A program made the position numbers and the translations under genes. Shown piece after piece: positions 35,606-44,563 of a DNA stretch of 64,000 nucleotides. Origin of the DNA: Achromobacter sp. Bel (lineage in GTDB: Bacteria; Pseudomonadota; Gammaproteobacteria; Burkholderiales; Burkholderiaceae_B); assembly GCF_012928505.1 (NCBI RefSeq), contig NZ_JABBJN010000021.1, positions 36,155-100,154 of the forward strand. The letters are read 5' to 3'. The notes under the pieces are model-generated. The model was not told where the DNA came from. It did not search any database and was given only the letters and a program-made list of their open reading frames with translations. The stretch's first letter is position 1. Each line of letters opens with the position of its first letter.

Positions 35606-36433
35606 ATGGCGAAAGTACCCGCAGTGAAATTGAACGACGGCAACAAGATCCCGCAACTGGGGCTGGGCGTCTGGCAGGTGCCGGACGAGCAGGCCGCGTC
35701 CAGCGTGAAGGAGGCGCTGGCGGCCGGTTACCGCTCGGTGGACACCGCGGCCATCTATGGCAACGAGTCGGGGGTGGGCGCTGGATTGCGCGCGGCCGGC
35801 GTGGCGCGCAAGGACCTGTTCGTGACCACCAAGCTGTGGAACGACCGGCACGGCTATGACGACGCGCACAAGGCGATGGACGAAAGCCTGGAAAAGCTGG
35901 GTCTGGCGTATGTGGACCTGTACCTGATCCATTGGCCCGTGGCGGGCAGCGCGAAGTTCCTGGACGCCTGGCGTGCCATGGTCGAGATGAAGGAAGACGG
36001 CCGCGCCCGTTCGATCGGCGTATCCAATTTCACGCAGGCCAATCTGGAACAGTTGATGGCGTCGTCGAAAGTGACGCCGGCCGTCAATCAGATCGAGCTG
36101 CATCCCGGCTTCGCCCAGCGCGAACTGCGGGCATTCCACGCCAGGCACGGGATCGCGACGGAATCCTGGAGCCCCTTGGCCCAGGGCGCCATCACGAAGG
36201 AAAAGGTCATCCTGGAATTGGCGAAAAAGCACGGCAAGTCGCCCGCGCAGGTGACGTTGCGATGGCATTTGCAGAGCGATCTGATCGTAATTCCCAAATC
36301 GGTCACGCCCGCCCGCATCCGCGAGAACATCGACGTTTTCGACTTCGAACTGTCAGAGGACGAGATGGCGGCGATCGACGGCATCAAGGAAGGCGTGCGC
36401 CTGGGGCCCGACCCCGAGCGTTTCGGCAAATAA
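35606..36433 (+). CDS. Aldo/keto reductase (AKR5-like)
   Basis: The 275-residue NADPH-dependent reductase has the catalytic tetrad in context: Asp and Tyr in SVDTAAIYGNE, Lys in FVTTKLWND and His in YLIHWPV. NADPH-binding IPKSVTPARIRENI follows near the end. It resembles 2,5-diketo-D-gluconate reductases (AKR5C) and methylglyoxal reductases. ATG 35606 has CGGAGGG eight bases upstream. Confidence 0.93.
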   Translation: MAKVPAVKLNDGNKIPQLGLGVWQVPDEQAASSVKEALAAGYRSVDTAAIYGNESGVGAGLRAAGVARKDLFVTTKLWNDRHGYDDAHKAMDESLEKLGLAYVDLYLIHWPVAGSAKFLDAWRAMVEMKEDGRARSIGVSNFTQANLEQLMASSKVTPAVNQIELHPGFAQRELRAFHARHGIATESWSPLAQGAITKEKVILELAKKHGKSPAQVTLRWHLQSDLIVIPKSVTPARIRENIDVFDFELSEDEMAAIDGIKEGVRLGPDPERFGK

Positions 36434-36497
36434 GGCCGGCAAACGCAAGCTGGCGGGGATGGGGCGGCGGGACCCCATATTCCCCGTGTCCGCCGCG

Positions 36498-36695
36498 CTA
36501 GTGCTTCAGCGGGAAGCACCAGTAACGCACGATGACGACCAGCAGGATGGTCAGCGTGATCCAGGAGGCCCAATGCCAGCCGCCGGTGCCGAGCAGGGCG
36601 GCCAGCAGGCCGAACACGCTTAGCGCGCCCAGCAGGATCGGCACGCCCCAGACAAACATGACGCCACGGCCCCCTTTGCTTTTATGGGCGCTCAT
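36498..36695 (-). CDS. Small two-helix membrane protein, partner of the PepSY gene
   Basis: The 65-residue protein has two hydrophobic helices (about 13-35 and 42-58). Similar short proteins are often encoded right after PepSY-TM iron-regulated membrane proteins. Its ATG overlaps the stop of the PepSY gene (ATGA), which indicates translational coupling. The function is unknown. Confidence 0.75.
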   Translation of the reverse strand: MSAHKSKGGRGVMFVWGVPILLGALSVFGLLAALLGTGGWHWASWITLTILLVVIVRYWCFPLKH

Positions 36696-37867
36696 GCGGG
36701 GGTCCTTTGCGGGGCGGCGGCAGCCTGGTGCTTTCTCACGAGTTCGTTGATGCGCGCTTCGGTGGCGCGGCGGCGCGCCAGCCACAGGTAGAGGCCGCTG
36801 ACGAGGACCACGATGGTGATCAGGTCCAGCAGGGCCCAGATGATCTTCAGGGGCAGGCCGGCGTAATCGCCGAAGTGCAGCGGGCGGGACACTTCCAGCG
36901 CGGTCAGGTACCAGGGCATCTTGGCCACGGTTGTCAGCGCGCCGGTCTTGCCGTCTACCAGCACCGGCGTATTCAGCTTGGAGGTCAAGGGCGTATCGCC
37001 GCGCATCCAGGCGATGTAGTGGTGCGGGCTGCCGAAGGCGTTGCCGGGAAAGGCGATGAACGACACTTCGTTGCCCGGCAGGGCCTTTTTCGCCGTATCG
37101 GCGGCCAACTGGGCCGATGCCAGCTCCGTCGGCACGGTCTGGCCCTTGTAGGGTTCCAGGATGCGGACCAGTTCGGTCGATTGCCACAGGCGGAACAGCG
37201 GCGTCGACAATTCGTTGATGACGCCCGTGACGCCCACCACGAACGCCCAGACCAGCGTGACGATGCCCAGCAGGTTGTGCAGGTCCAGCCATTTCAGGCG
37301 CGAGGACCGCGTGGCGCGCACGGTGCCGAATTCCAGCTTCTTCATGAAGGGGCCGTACAGCACGACGCCGGACACGATGGCCACGCAGAACAGCAGGCCC
37401 ATGAATCCCAGGAACAACTCGCCCGGCAACCCTGCGAACAGGTCCACGTGCAGGGCCAGCATGATGCCCATGAAAGAGAACTTGTCCTGCGTGTAGGGTG
37501 GGCCGTCGAGCAGCACGTCGCCCGTGCGGCCGTCCATGCGCACGGCGTGCCCGGATGCCTGGCCGTCGCCCGGTTTCTTGGCCATGCCCACCCAGACCTG
37601 GGGTTCGTCGGGGTCGAAGAACAGGTAGTCGATCACTTCGCCGGGATACATGGACTTGGCGCTTGCGACCAGTTTGTCCAGATTGGCGGGTGGCGTGTTG
37701 GCCGGCACGTCCGACAGGGGTTTGGCGTCATCCAGCCAGTGTTCGATTTCGTGGTGGAACACCAGCGGCAAACCGGTCAGACAGATGATGAGCAGGAAGA
37801 TGGTGCAGACGAGGCTGGTCCATTTATGGATCCAGTACCAGGTCTTGATGGTGGAGGCGGCTGTCAT
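36692..37867 (-). CDS. PepSY-associated TM-helix protein (iron-regulated membrane protein type)
   Basis: The 391-residue protein has four main membrane helices. The first follows TWYWIHKWTSLVCTIFLLIICLTG, with later ones at about 150-175, 200-225 and 335-360. Periplasmic PepSY-like segments lie between them (TGDVLLDGPP, KTGALTTV). Histidines in the helices could hold heme. Relatives act with TonB siderophore systems, probably as ferrisiderophore reductases. ATG 37867 is chosen. A Fur-box-like sequence lies upstream. Confidence 0.85.
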   Translation of the reverse strand: MTAASTIKTWYWIHKWTSLVCTIFLLIICLTGLPLVFHHEIEHWLDDAKPLSDVPANTPPANLDKLVASAKSMYPGEVIDYLFFDPDEPQVWVGMAKKPGDGQASGHAVRMDGRTGDVLLDGPPYTQDKFSFMGIMLALHVDLFAGLPGELFLGFMGLLFCVAIVSGVVLYGPFMKKLEFGTVRATRSSRLKWLDLHNLLGIVTLVWAFVVGVTGVINELSTPLFRLWQSTELVRILEPYKGQTVPTELASAQLAADTAKKALPGNEVSFIAFPGNAFGSPHHYIAWMRGDTPLTSKLNTPVLVDGKTGALTTVAKMPWYLTALEVSRPLHFGDYAGLPLKIIWALLDLITIVVLVSGLYLWLARRRATEARINELVRKHQAAAAPQRTPA

Positions 37868-37940
37868 GGCGACGGCAGGAGGCGGCCTGCGCGGCCCCCT
37901 TTCAGGTATCAGTTGGGAAAGTCGGAACATTATCACGAAC

Positions 37941-37959
37941 AATACCGATTCTCGTAACG
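37941..37959 (-). promoter_or_regulatory. Possible Fur box upstream of the PepSY gene
   Basis: On the minus strand this reads CGTTACGAGAATCGGTATT. It contains the GAGAATC core and a partial match to the 19-bp Fur consensus, about 75 bases before the PepSY ATG. Confidence 0.4.
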
Positions 37960-38111
37960 CAATATTTTGACCTCGTTGGCAAGGGGGGCGCACGGGCGTG
38001 GGGCGGGAAAGCGGGTTAAAAAGAAGGGTCAGGTTTCAACAGGCAAGCACAGCCACGGCCGGGTTATGGGGACGGATTCATCCGCCCACGGACGGTGGTT
38101 CTCGGATCATC

Positions 38112-38828
38112 ATGGAGCAGCGATTTCTGAAAATTCCGCGCAATGAACGCGGCCGCGATTTTGCGGTGGGCGACGTGCATGGGCATTTTTCCCGGTTACA
38201 GGAAAGCCTGGACCGCCTGGGTTTCGATCCGGCGTGCGACCGGCTGTTTTCCGTGGGCGACCTGGTCGACCGGGGCCCGGAAAACGAGGCCGCGCTGGAA
38301 TGGCTGGCCCAGCCCTGGTTCCATGCGGTCCAGGGCAACCATGAGGACTATGCGATCCGCCACGTGCGCACGGGCCAGGTAGACGTCATGAACTGGCGCG
38401 GCTATGGCGGCGGCTGGTTTCTTGACCTGCCGCCTGACCGGCAGAAAGTCTTTGCCGAAACGTTTGCGCAACTGCCCATCGCCATCGAGGTCGAGACCTC
38501 AGGCGGCGCGGTCGGCTTGCTGCATGCGGATTGCCCGGTGCTGTTCTGGCCGCGGCTGGAATCCGCGCTGCAAGACCGCTACCAACGCACCAGCGCAGCC
38601 TGCCAGTGGTCGCGCGAACGCCTGCGGCAAATGGACAGGACAGTGATCAAGGGCGTGCGGGCGGTGGTGGCGGGGCATACCCCGGTGGCGGCGCCCTTGC
38701 TGCTGGGCAACGTCTATCACATCGATACCGAGGGCTGGCGGGCGGGCTATTTCACGTTCCTGGACCTGGAGTCCCTGCTGGCCTGGCCGCGCGAGGTGGT
38801 CACCGAGCTGGCCACCGAGGAAGAATAG
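38112..38828 (+). CDS. Serine/threonine phosphatase-type metallophosphoesterase (PrpA-like)
   Basis: The 238-residue phosphatase has the PPP metal motifs in order: GDVHGH, GDLVDRGPE and GNHEDY, with a late VAGHTPV His. Members such as PrpA/PrpB of E. coli dephosphorylate proteins; lambda phosphatase is similar. ATG 38112 (MEQRFLKIPRNERGRD) puts the first motif near residue 20. A bidirectional terminator separates it from the convergent PBP1A gene. Confidence 0.9.
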   Translation: MEQRFLKIPRNERGRDFAVGDVHGHFSRLQESLDRLGFDPACDRLFSVGDLVDRGPENEAALEWLAQPWFHAVQGNHEDYAIRHVRTGQVDVMNWRGYGGGWFLDLPPDRQKVFAETFAQLPIAIEVETSGGAVGLLHADCPVLFWPRLESALQDRYQRTSAACQWSRERLRQMDRTVIKGVRAVVAGHTPVAAPLLLGNVYHIDTEGWRAGYFTFLDLESLLAWPREVVTELATEEE

Positions 38829-38859
38829 CCGGCTGGCCCGCCCACGGCGGGGCAATGGA

Positions 38860-38888
38860 AAAGAGCGCCCTGGAGAGGCGCTCTTTTG
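38860..38888. terminator. Bidirectional terminator between phosphatase and PBP1A genes
   Basis: AAAAGAGCGCC (38860-38870) and GGCGCTCTTTT (38878-38888) form an 11-bp stem with a seven-base loop. Confidence 0.85.
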
Positions 38889-38906
38889 CGTTTGCGCAGG
38901 CCGGGC

Positions 38907-41573
38907 TCAGAGCGGCCGGGCCGCGACCGGGGCAGTGGTGGTGACCGCGCTGGCGCTGACGCCATTGCCATCCAGGTTGAAGGCGGGGGCACCTGCGGCG
39001 GGCGATCCTGCGGCGGGCGATCCTGCGGCAGGCGATCCTGCGGCAGGCGATCCCGCGGCGGGCGATCCCGCAGCGGGCGTGTTGTCCGCACGGGGTGGCG
39101 GGATCGGCATCAAGGGGGCCTGGACGGCGCTGTTCGGGTTCGACGGCGCCAAGGCCGCGCCGGGAGCCGGTAGCGGCTTGACCGAGGTGTCGACCCCGTC
39201 GGTGGAGCGGTTGTTGTTCAGGAAGTCGGTCAGGGCGTCGCCCGAGGACAAATCCAGCGAGGCCACGGCCTGGCCCGGCGGGAATTCGGAGAAGTAGTAC
39301 TCGCCGTTTTCGACCAGCAGCCCGTCCGGGCGCGGCGCCTGCTTGGCATCCGGCACGCCCTTGAGCACCGGCTGCATGAAGTCCAGCCAGGTCGACAGGG
39401 CCAACCCGCTGCCGAATTCGTTCGTGCCCAGCGATTTGGGCTGGTCGAAGCCCATCCAGACCGTGGTGGCCAGCGCGGGCGTGAAACCCGAGAACCAGAC
39501 GTCCACGGCTTCGTTGGTGGTGCCGGTCTTGCCGCCGACGTCGTTGCGCTTGAGCACCTGGTGCGCGCGCGCCGCCGTGCCGCTGGTGGCGACGCCGCGC
39601 AGGATGTCGTCCATGACCCAGGCCGTGCGCGGATCGATGGCGCGCGCCGCTTCGTCGCCAGCCTTGACGGGTTGCGCCTGCATCAGCACTTTGCCGGAAC
39701 GGTCGGTCACGTGGTCCACCAGATAGGGCGTGACGCGGTAGCCGCCGTTGGCGAAGACGCTGTAGCCGTTGACCACCTGCAAGGGCGTGGCGCCGCCCGC
39801 GCCCAGCGCCAGCGGCAGCACGGCCGGCCAGCGGGACTTGTCGAAGCCGAAGCGGGTCAGGTAGTCCTGCGCGTACTGCGGCGAGATGGCTTGCAGGATG
39901 CGGATCGACACCATGTTCTTGGAACGGTACAGGCCCTGGCGCAAGGTCAGCATGGGCTCGTACTTGTTGCCGTCGTTCTTGGGCTGCCAATCCTTCGAGC
40001 CGGTCTGGGCCGCGGTCAGCATGAATGGCTGGTCCGAAATCTGCGTGGCGGGGGTGAAGCCGCGCTCCAGCGCCGCCGCGTAGACAAACGGCTTGATGTT
40101 GGAGCCGGGCTGGCGCCAGGCCTGGGTCACCCGGTTGAAGGTGCCGCGGTTGTAGTCGAAGCCGCCGATCATGGCGCGGATGGCGCCGTCCTGGGGCGCC
40201 ATGGACACCAACGCCGCCTGCAGCGCCGGCATGTTGATGATTTCCCAGCTGTCGCCGTCCTTGTCGCCGGTCTTGTGGATGTAGACCACCGAACCGCGGC
40301 GGATGCGCTGGCTGTCGCTGGCCTTCGGGTTAAGGGCGCGGGCCACGACGGCCAGCGCCTTCTTGTCGGAAATGGTGATGATGTCGCGTCCGCTGCGGGC
40401 CAGCTTCACTTCCGTGGGACTGGCCGACAGCACCACGGCGGCCAGCAGGTCTTCGCTGTCGGGCGCCTTGTCCTGCACGCCGTCCAGGACCTCGTCCAGC
40501 GCTTGCGGGTCGCTTTCCACGCCGTCGGGCAGGTCGATCTGGTCTTCCGGGCCGGGGTAGACGGCGCGGCGCGTGTAGTCCAGGACGCCGTCGCGCACGG
40601 CGCGGTAGGCGGCTTCCTGGGCCTTGGAGTCGATCGTGGTGTAGACGTCGATGCCCTTGGAATAGGTGTCTTCCTGGAACACGCCGTACATCAGCTGGCG
40701 CGCCAGTTCGGCCGGGTAGTCGCCATGCACCGCGAAGCCGCGCGCGCTGGTGCCGTCCGCGCCGCGGATCGTCAGGTGCTGCTTCAAGGCTTCGTCGGCC
40801 TGCTCCGGCGTCAGGTAGCCCAGCGTCTTCATGCGGCCCAGCACGTAGTGCTGGCGGATTTCAGCGCGCGGGAAATTGGTGATGGGGTTAAAGCGCGACG
40901 GGGCCTTGGGGATGCCGGCCAGCATGGCGGCCTCGGCCGGTGTCACTTCAGACAGCGGCTTGCCCAGGTAGGTGCGCGATGCGGCGGCGAAGCCGTAGGC
41001 GCGGTGGCCCAGGTAGATCTGGTTCATGTAGAGCTCGAGGATCTGATCCTTACTGAGCTCGTTTTCGATTTTGAAGGTCAGCAGCAGTTCGTAGAACTTG
41101 CGCGAATAGGTCTTTTCCGACGACAGGTAGAAGTTGCGCGCCACCTGCATGGTGATGGTGCTGCCCCCTTGCGACTTCGAGCCCTTGACGACGTTGGTCA
41201 GCACGGCACGCGCGACACCCATCCAGTCGACGCCGCCGTGGCTGTAGAAGCGGTCGTCCTCGGCCGCCAGTACCGCCTGGCGCATCACGGCCGGGATCTC
41301 GTCGAAGCGCAGCACGTTGCGATGCTCTTCGCCGTATTCGCCGATAAGCACCTTGTCGGCCGTATAGATGCGCAGCGGCACTCGCGGACGGTAGTCCGTC
41401 ATGGCGTGCAGGTCGGGCAGGCTGGGCCAGGCCAGCGCCAGGGCGAGGCCCAGCAGAACGGCCCCGCACACGCCGGCACCGGCCGCGGCGATGCCCGCTT
41501 TGACCAGGATTCGTTTCCAGGGAAGGCCCGATTTGCCGCCCGGGGTGGCGGAGGATTGCTGGGGGGTGCTCAT
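38907..41573 (-). CDS. mrcA: Penicillin-binding protein 1A (bifunctional transglycosylase/transpeptidase)
   Basis: The 888-residue class A PBP has one N-terminal membrane helix (about 24-49). The GT51 transglycosylase domain has catalytic Glu105 in EDDRFYSHGG and QGGSTITMQVARN. An OB-like insert follows. The transpeptidase has Ser491-xx-Lys494 (SNIK), SKN at 551-553 and KTGT at 682-685, and makes and crosslinks peptidoglycan. The tail carries five GSPAA repeats before VAARPL. It is encoded alone and convergent to the phosphatase. Confidence 0.95.
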   Translation of the reverse strand: MSTPQQSSATPGGKSGLPWKRILVKAGIAAAGAGVCGAVLLGLALALAWPSLPDLHAMTDYRPRVPLRIYTADKVLIGEYGEEHRNVLRFDEIPAVMRQAVLAAEDDRFYSHGGVDWMGVARAVLTNVVKGSKSQGGSTITMQVARNFYLSSEKTYSRKFYELLLTFKIENELSKDQILELYMNQIYLGHRAYGFAAASRTYLGKPLSEVTPAEAAMLAGIPKAPSRFNPITNFPRAEIRQHYVLGRMKTLGYLTPEQADEALKQHLTIRGADGTSARGFAVHGDYPAELARQLMYGVFQEDTYSKGIDVYTTIDSKAQEAAYRAVRDGVLDYTRRAVYPGPEDQIDLPDGVESDPQALDEVLDGVQDKAPDSEDLLAAVVLSASPTEVKLARSGRDIITISDKKALAVVARALNPKASDSQRIRRGSVVYIHKTGDKDGDSWEIINMPALQAALVSMAPQDGAIRAMIGGFDYNRGTFNRVTQAWRQPGSNIKPFVYAAALERGFTPATQISDQPFMLTAAQTGSKDWQPKNDGNKYEPMLTLRQGLYRSKNMVSIRILQAISPQYAQDYLTRFGFDKSRWPAVLPLALGAGGATPLQVVNGYSVFANGGYRVTPYLVDHVTDRSGKVLMQAQPVKAGDEAARAIDPRTAWVMDDILRGVATSGTAARAHQVLKRNDVGGKTGTTNEAVDVWFSGFTPALATTVWMGFDQPKSLGTNEFGSGLALSTWLDFMQPVLKGVPDAKQAPRPDGLLVENGEYYFSEFPPGQAVASLDLSSGDALTDFLNNNRSTDGVDTSVKPLPAPGAALAPSNPNSAVQAPLMPIPPPRADNTPAAGSPAAGSPAAGSPAAGSPAAGSPAAGAPAFNLDGNGVSASAVTTTAPVAARPL
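39001..39075. repeat. 15-bp in-frame tandem repeat in the PBP1A tail, five copies
   Basis: Units of the form GGCGATCCTGCGGCG or variants with one or two changes lie end to end and encode GSPAA on the minus strand. Length changes would keep the frame. Confidence 0.95.
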
Positions 41574-41799
41574 TGCAGGCGATTCTAGGGCAGAACGCTA
41601 TAGACCGGCCATGGCGCAATAAGGTTTCAGTAACCAAACTTGCCGAGGGCGCGGTGGGGGACGTGTGCCACGTAAATATAGGGACGGGGTCTAGCATACG
41701 CCGGACGCGGCTTTCCCGCGCATGGGCATGGGAATGCGCTGTGAAATGTATTGCGCGCGGTGACAAACGGCAAGGCCGGTTGCACGATTTTGTCGGAAT

Positions 41800-42618
41800 T
41801 CAGCGTCGGTTCAGCGCATCTGCGCCTTGCAGGTAGCGCTGCGGCGGCGCGCCCAGCGCCCGATGGAACATGGCGCTGAATGCGCTGGGGCTGCGGTAGC
41901 CCAGGTCGGCCGCGATGCGCGCCACCGGCACTCCCAGCGACAGGCGGCACACCGCGTCCGCCAGGCGCACCTGCTGCACCCACTGCCGGTAGTTCAGGCC
42001 CAACTCCGCCTGGAACAACCGGATCAGGGTGCGGGCGCTGGCGCCGACATCGCTGCCCCAGTCTTCAATGCCGCGTTGCAACCCCGGCTGGTCCAGGATG
42101 GCCATGCAGATGGTCTGCAGCCGGCGGTCGCGCGGCCAAGGGATCTGGAAGGGCACCACGCGGGCAGCGGCCAGTTCGGACAGGATCAGCGCGGCGACCT
42201 GTTCTTCGCGACCGCCCAGCGGGTAATCGGCGGGCGCGGCCGTCAGCGCCAGGATCAGTTCGCGCAGCAGGCCGCTGACCTCGACCACCTGGCACTGCGA
42301 CCAATAGTCCGCCGCGGCCTCGGCCTGGATGTATAGCGATCGCATGGACACCGCGCCCACCATGTCCACCCCGTGCGGCACGCCCGCCGGCACCCATAGC
42401 GCGCGCAGAGGCGGCAACGCCCAGAAGCCGCTGGGCGTGGTGACGCGCATGACGCCTTCGACTGCGTAGATCAATTGGGCGCGGGGATGGGAGTGCGCGC
42501 CGGTCTGGGCGCCCGCCGGGAATTCCTTGGCCATGGCCGTGACCGCGCGCGGCAGGTGCTGATAGTCCTGGGCATTGATGCTGCGGGCGGGGTCCGGCAC
42601 GGGCGGGCGGGTGGGCAT
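41800..42618 (-). CDS. AraC-family regulator with cupin domain
   Basis: The 272-residue protein has an N-terminal cupin sensor (GAHSHPRAQLIYAVEGVMRV). Two C-terminal AraC helix-turn-helix units follow (ASARTLIRLFQAELGLNYRQW and IAADLGYRSPSAFSAMFHRALG). ATG 42618 (MPTRPPVPDP) is chosen because upstream sequence carries repeat operators. It is divergent from an MFS exporter gene that it probably controls. Confidence 0.92.
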   Translation of the reverse strand: MPTRPPVPDPARSINAQDYQHLPRAVTAMAKEFPAGAQTGAHSHPRAQLIYAVEGVMRVTTPSGFWALPPLRALWVPAGVPHGVDMVGAVSMRSLYIQAEAAADYWSQCQVVEVSGLLRELILALTAAPADYPLGGREEQVAALILSELAAARVVPFQIPWPRDRRLQTICMAILDQPGLQRGIEDWGSDVGASARTLIRLFQAELGLNYRQWVQQVRLADAVCRLSLGVPVARIAADLGYRSPSAFSAMFHRALGAPPQRYLQGADALNRR

Positions 42619-42621
42619 AGG

Positions 42622-42631
42622 TGTCACTTTC
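42622..42631. promoter_or_regulatory. Direct repeat copy 1, AraC/MFS intergenic
   Basis: TGTCACTTTC occurs here, followed by GACAAAA; it recurs 54 bases downstream. Possible AraC-type half site. Confidence 0.4.
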
Positions 42632-42675
42632 GACAAAAGGATGAGGGGAATCCTGAAAGCGTTGTAGCCGTATTT

Positions 42676-42685
42676 TGTCACTTTC
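42676..42685. promoter_or_regulatory. Direct repeat copy 2, AraC/MFS intergenic
   Basis: TGTCACTTTC occurs again in the same orientation, followed by the similar ACGACGAAAA. Confidence 0.4.
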
Positions 42686-42776
42686 ACGACGAAAATTGGC
42701 AGATCTCCGCCGCGCCGGATTCCTACACTGTCCTCTGGTCCCCGGCTCGGCGCCGGGCAATCCGGCCCCTTTTTCC

Positions 42777-44048
42777 ATGCGCACCATGAATTCCGCCCAG
42801 AATCCTGTCGCCGGCGTTACCGACGCCGCCATTCCCGCTCCCGCATCCGCGCCGGCGTCAGACCCGTCTACCGCCTACAAGGTGCTGGGCGCCATCAGCG
42901 TGGCGCATTTGATGAACGACATGATCCAGTCGATCCTGTTGGCCATCTATCCGATGCTGAAAGAATCGTTCAGCCTCTCGTTCGCGCAGATCGGGATGAT
43001 TACGCTGGTCTATCAATTGGCCGCTTCACTATTGCAGCCGTTCATCGGTTTCTATACCGACCGCCATCCCAAGCCGTATTCCTTGCCGGTGGGCATGGGC
43101 TTCACGCTGGCGGGCCTGTTGCTGCTATCGGTCGCGCCGTCGTTCGGTTGGCTGCTGGTGGCCGCCGTGCTGGTGGGAACGGGCTCGTCCGTGTTCCATC
43201 CGGAATCGTCCCGGGTGGCGCGCATGGCCTCGGGCGGACGTCACGGCCTGGCGCAGTCGCTCTTCCAGGTGGGCGGCAACGTGGGGTCGGCGTTGGGGCC
43301 GCTGCTGGCGGCGCTCTTCATCATTCCGCACGGGCAGGGCAGCGTGGCGTGGTTTTCGCTGGCGGCGCTGTTGGGCATCGTGGTGCTGACGGGAATCGGG
43401 CGCTGGTACAGCGCCAACCGCGTGCGCCTGAAGCCGCGTGCGCGGCGCGACGGGGCGGGCAACGGACTGTCGCGCAACCAGGTGCTGGGCGCGTTGACCG
43501 TGCTGGGCGTGCTGGTGTTCTCCAAGTATTTCTATCTGGCCAGCCTGAACAGCTATTTCACTTTCTACCTGATCGGCAAGTTCGGTTTGTCGGTGCGCGA
43601 GGCGCAGCTGTACCTGTTCCTGTTCCTGGCCGCCGTGGCGGTGGGTACGGTGGTGGGCGGGCCCATCGGCGACCGCGTCGGCCGCAAGATCGTGATCTGG
43701 GCCTCCATTCTGGGCGTGGCGCCGTTCACGCTGATGCTGCCCTACGCGAACCTGTTCTGGACCGGCGCGCTGGTCGTCGTGATCGGCATGGTGCTGGCGT
43801 CGGCGTTTTCCGCCATCGTGGTCTATGCGCAGGAACTGGTGCCGGGCAAGGTGGGCATGATCGCCGGCCTGTTCTTCGGCTTTGCGTTCGGCATGGGCGG
43901 CGTGGGCGCCGCGGCGCTGGGCAAGCTGGCGGACGCGACGAGTCTGGGCTATGTGTACCAGGTGTGCGCGTATCTGCCGCTGCTGGGAGTGGTGGCGATC
44001 CTGCTGCCGAATGTGGAGAAGCCCCGGGCCGGCACGGCCCGCGGGTGA
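42777..44048 (+). CDS. MFS exporter, fosmidomycin-resistance (Fsr) type
   Basis: The product, about 423 residues, has twelve membrane helices. It closely follows Fsr: AHLMNDMIQSILLAIYPMLKESFSLSFAQIGMITLVYQLAASLLQPFIGFYTDR, then GTGSSVFHPESSRVARMASGGRHGLAQS. Fsr-type carriers export fosmidomycin and perhaps other compounds. Start may be ATG 42777 or 42786. It is divergent from the AraC gene with direct repeats between them. Confidence 0.88.
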   Translation: MRTMNSAQNPVAGVTDAAIPAPASAPASDPSTAYKVLGAISVAHLMNDMIQSILLAIYPMLKESFSLSFAQIGMITLVYQLAASLLQPFIGFYTDRHPKPYSLPVGMGFTLAGLLLLSVAPSFGWLLVAAVLVGTGSSVFHPESSRVARMASGGRHGLAQSLFQVGGNVGSALGPLLAALFIIPHGQGSVAWFSLAALLGIVVLTGIGRWYSANRVRLKPRARRDGAGNGLSRNQVLGALTVLGVLVFSKYFYLASLNSYFTFYLIGKFGLSVREAQLYLFLFLAAVAVGTVVGGPIGDRVGRKIVIWASILGVAPFTLMLPYANLFWTGALVVVIGMVLASAFSAIVVYAQELVPGKVGMIAGLFFGFAFGMGGVGAAALGKLADATSLGYVYQVCAYLPLLGVVAILLPNVEKPRAGTARG

Positions 44049-44116
44049 CGCGCGCCGTGTGCCTGCGCACCCTGGCGTCGTCAACGACGGCGCGCGGGCG
44101 CAGGCCCCGCTTGCCG

Positions 44117-44563
44117 TCAGCCCGCTTGCACCGCGTGCAGGCGGGGCTGGCTCTTCTCTATCTGCAGGATTTCGCCGTCGTGGCCGTGATGGATGACCGA
44201 GATCCGGGCTGCGCGCAGGTCCGCCAGCTGGGCGGACGTGACGGCGAAACTCTTGGCCAGGCGTTGGTCCGAGAGCGCCTTGATGGGCTTGCGGCGGTCC
44301 TTGCCGCCGAAGCGCCGGTGGTTGTAGACCGCCCAGCCCACCAGCACGGCGGCGTTCGCCAGCGCCAGCAGCCCGTAACCCCAGAGCGTGCGCACCGTGG
44401 GCAGGAAGACGGGCCACAAATTCACGTCGGGGCCGCCCGCCGTGGCGCGCAGGATCGCGACGATGCCCGACCCAAACAAGTAGACAAAGGCGAACCAGCC
44501 GATGGCCGTTAGCAGCAGGTCGACAAGGTAGCCCGCGCGCGAGCGTTGCGTGGTGATGATCAT
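44117..44563 (-). CDS. pgaD: Poly-beta-1,6-N-acetylglucosamine biosynthesis protein PgaD
   Basis: The 148-residue inner-membrane partner of PgaC has two helices (about 12-38 and 60-80) and a cytoplasmic tail. PgaC and PgaD together bind c-di-GMP and polymerise the sugar in E. coli. The ATG overlaps the pgaC stop (ATGA). In Bordetella the homologue is BpsD. It is the last gene of the operon. Confidence 0.85.
   Translation of the reverse strand: MIITTQRSRAGYLVDLLLTAIGWFAFVYLFGSGIVAILRATAGGPDVNLWPVFLPTVRTLWGYGLLALANAAVLVGWAVYNHRRFGGKDRRKPIKALSDQRLAKSFAVTSAQLADLRAARISVIHHGHDGEILQIEKSQPRLHAVQAG

Noticed and set aside
38935..39297. Plus-strand frame with a repeated AAGDP pattern
   Set aside because: It is the reverse reading of the PBP1A GSPAA repeats.
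39561..41588. 675-codon plus-strand frame opposite PBP1A
   Set aside because: Shadow of a clear class A PBP; no domain-like composition.
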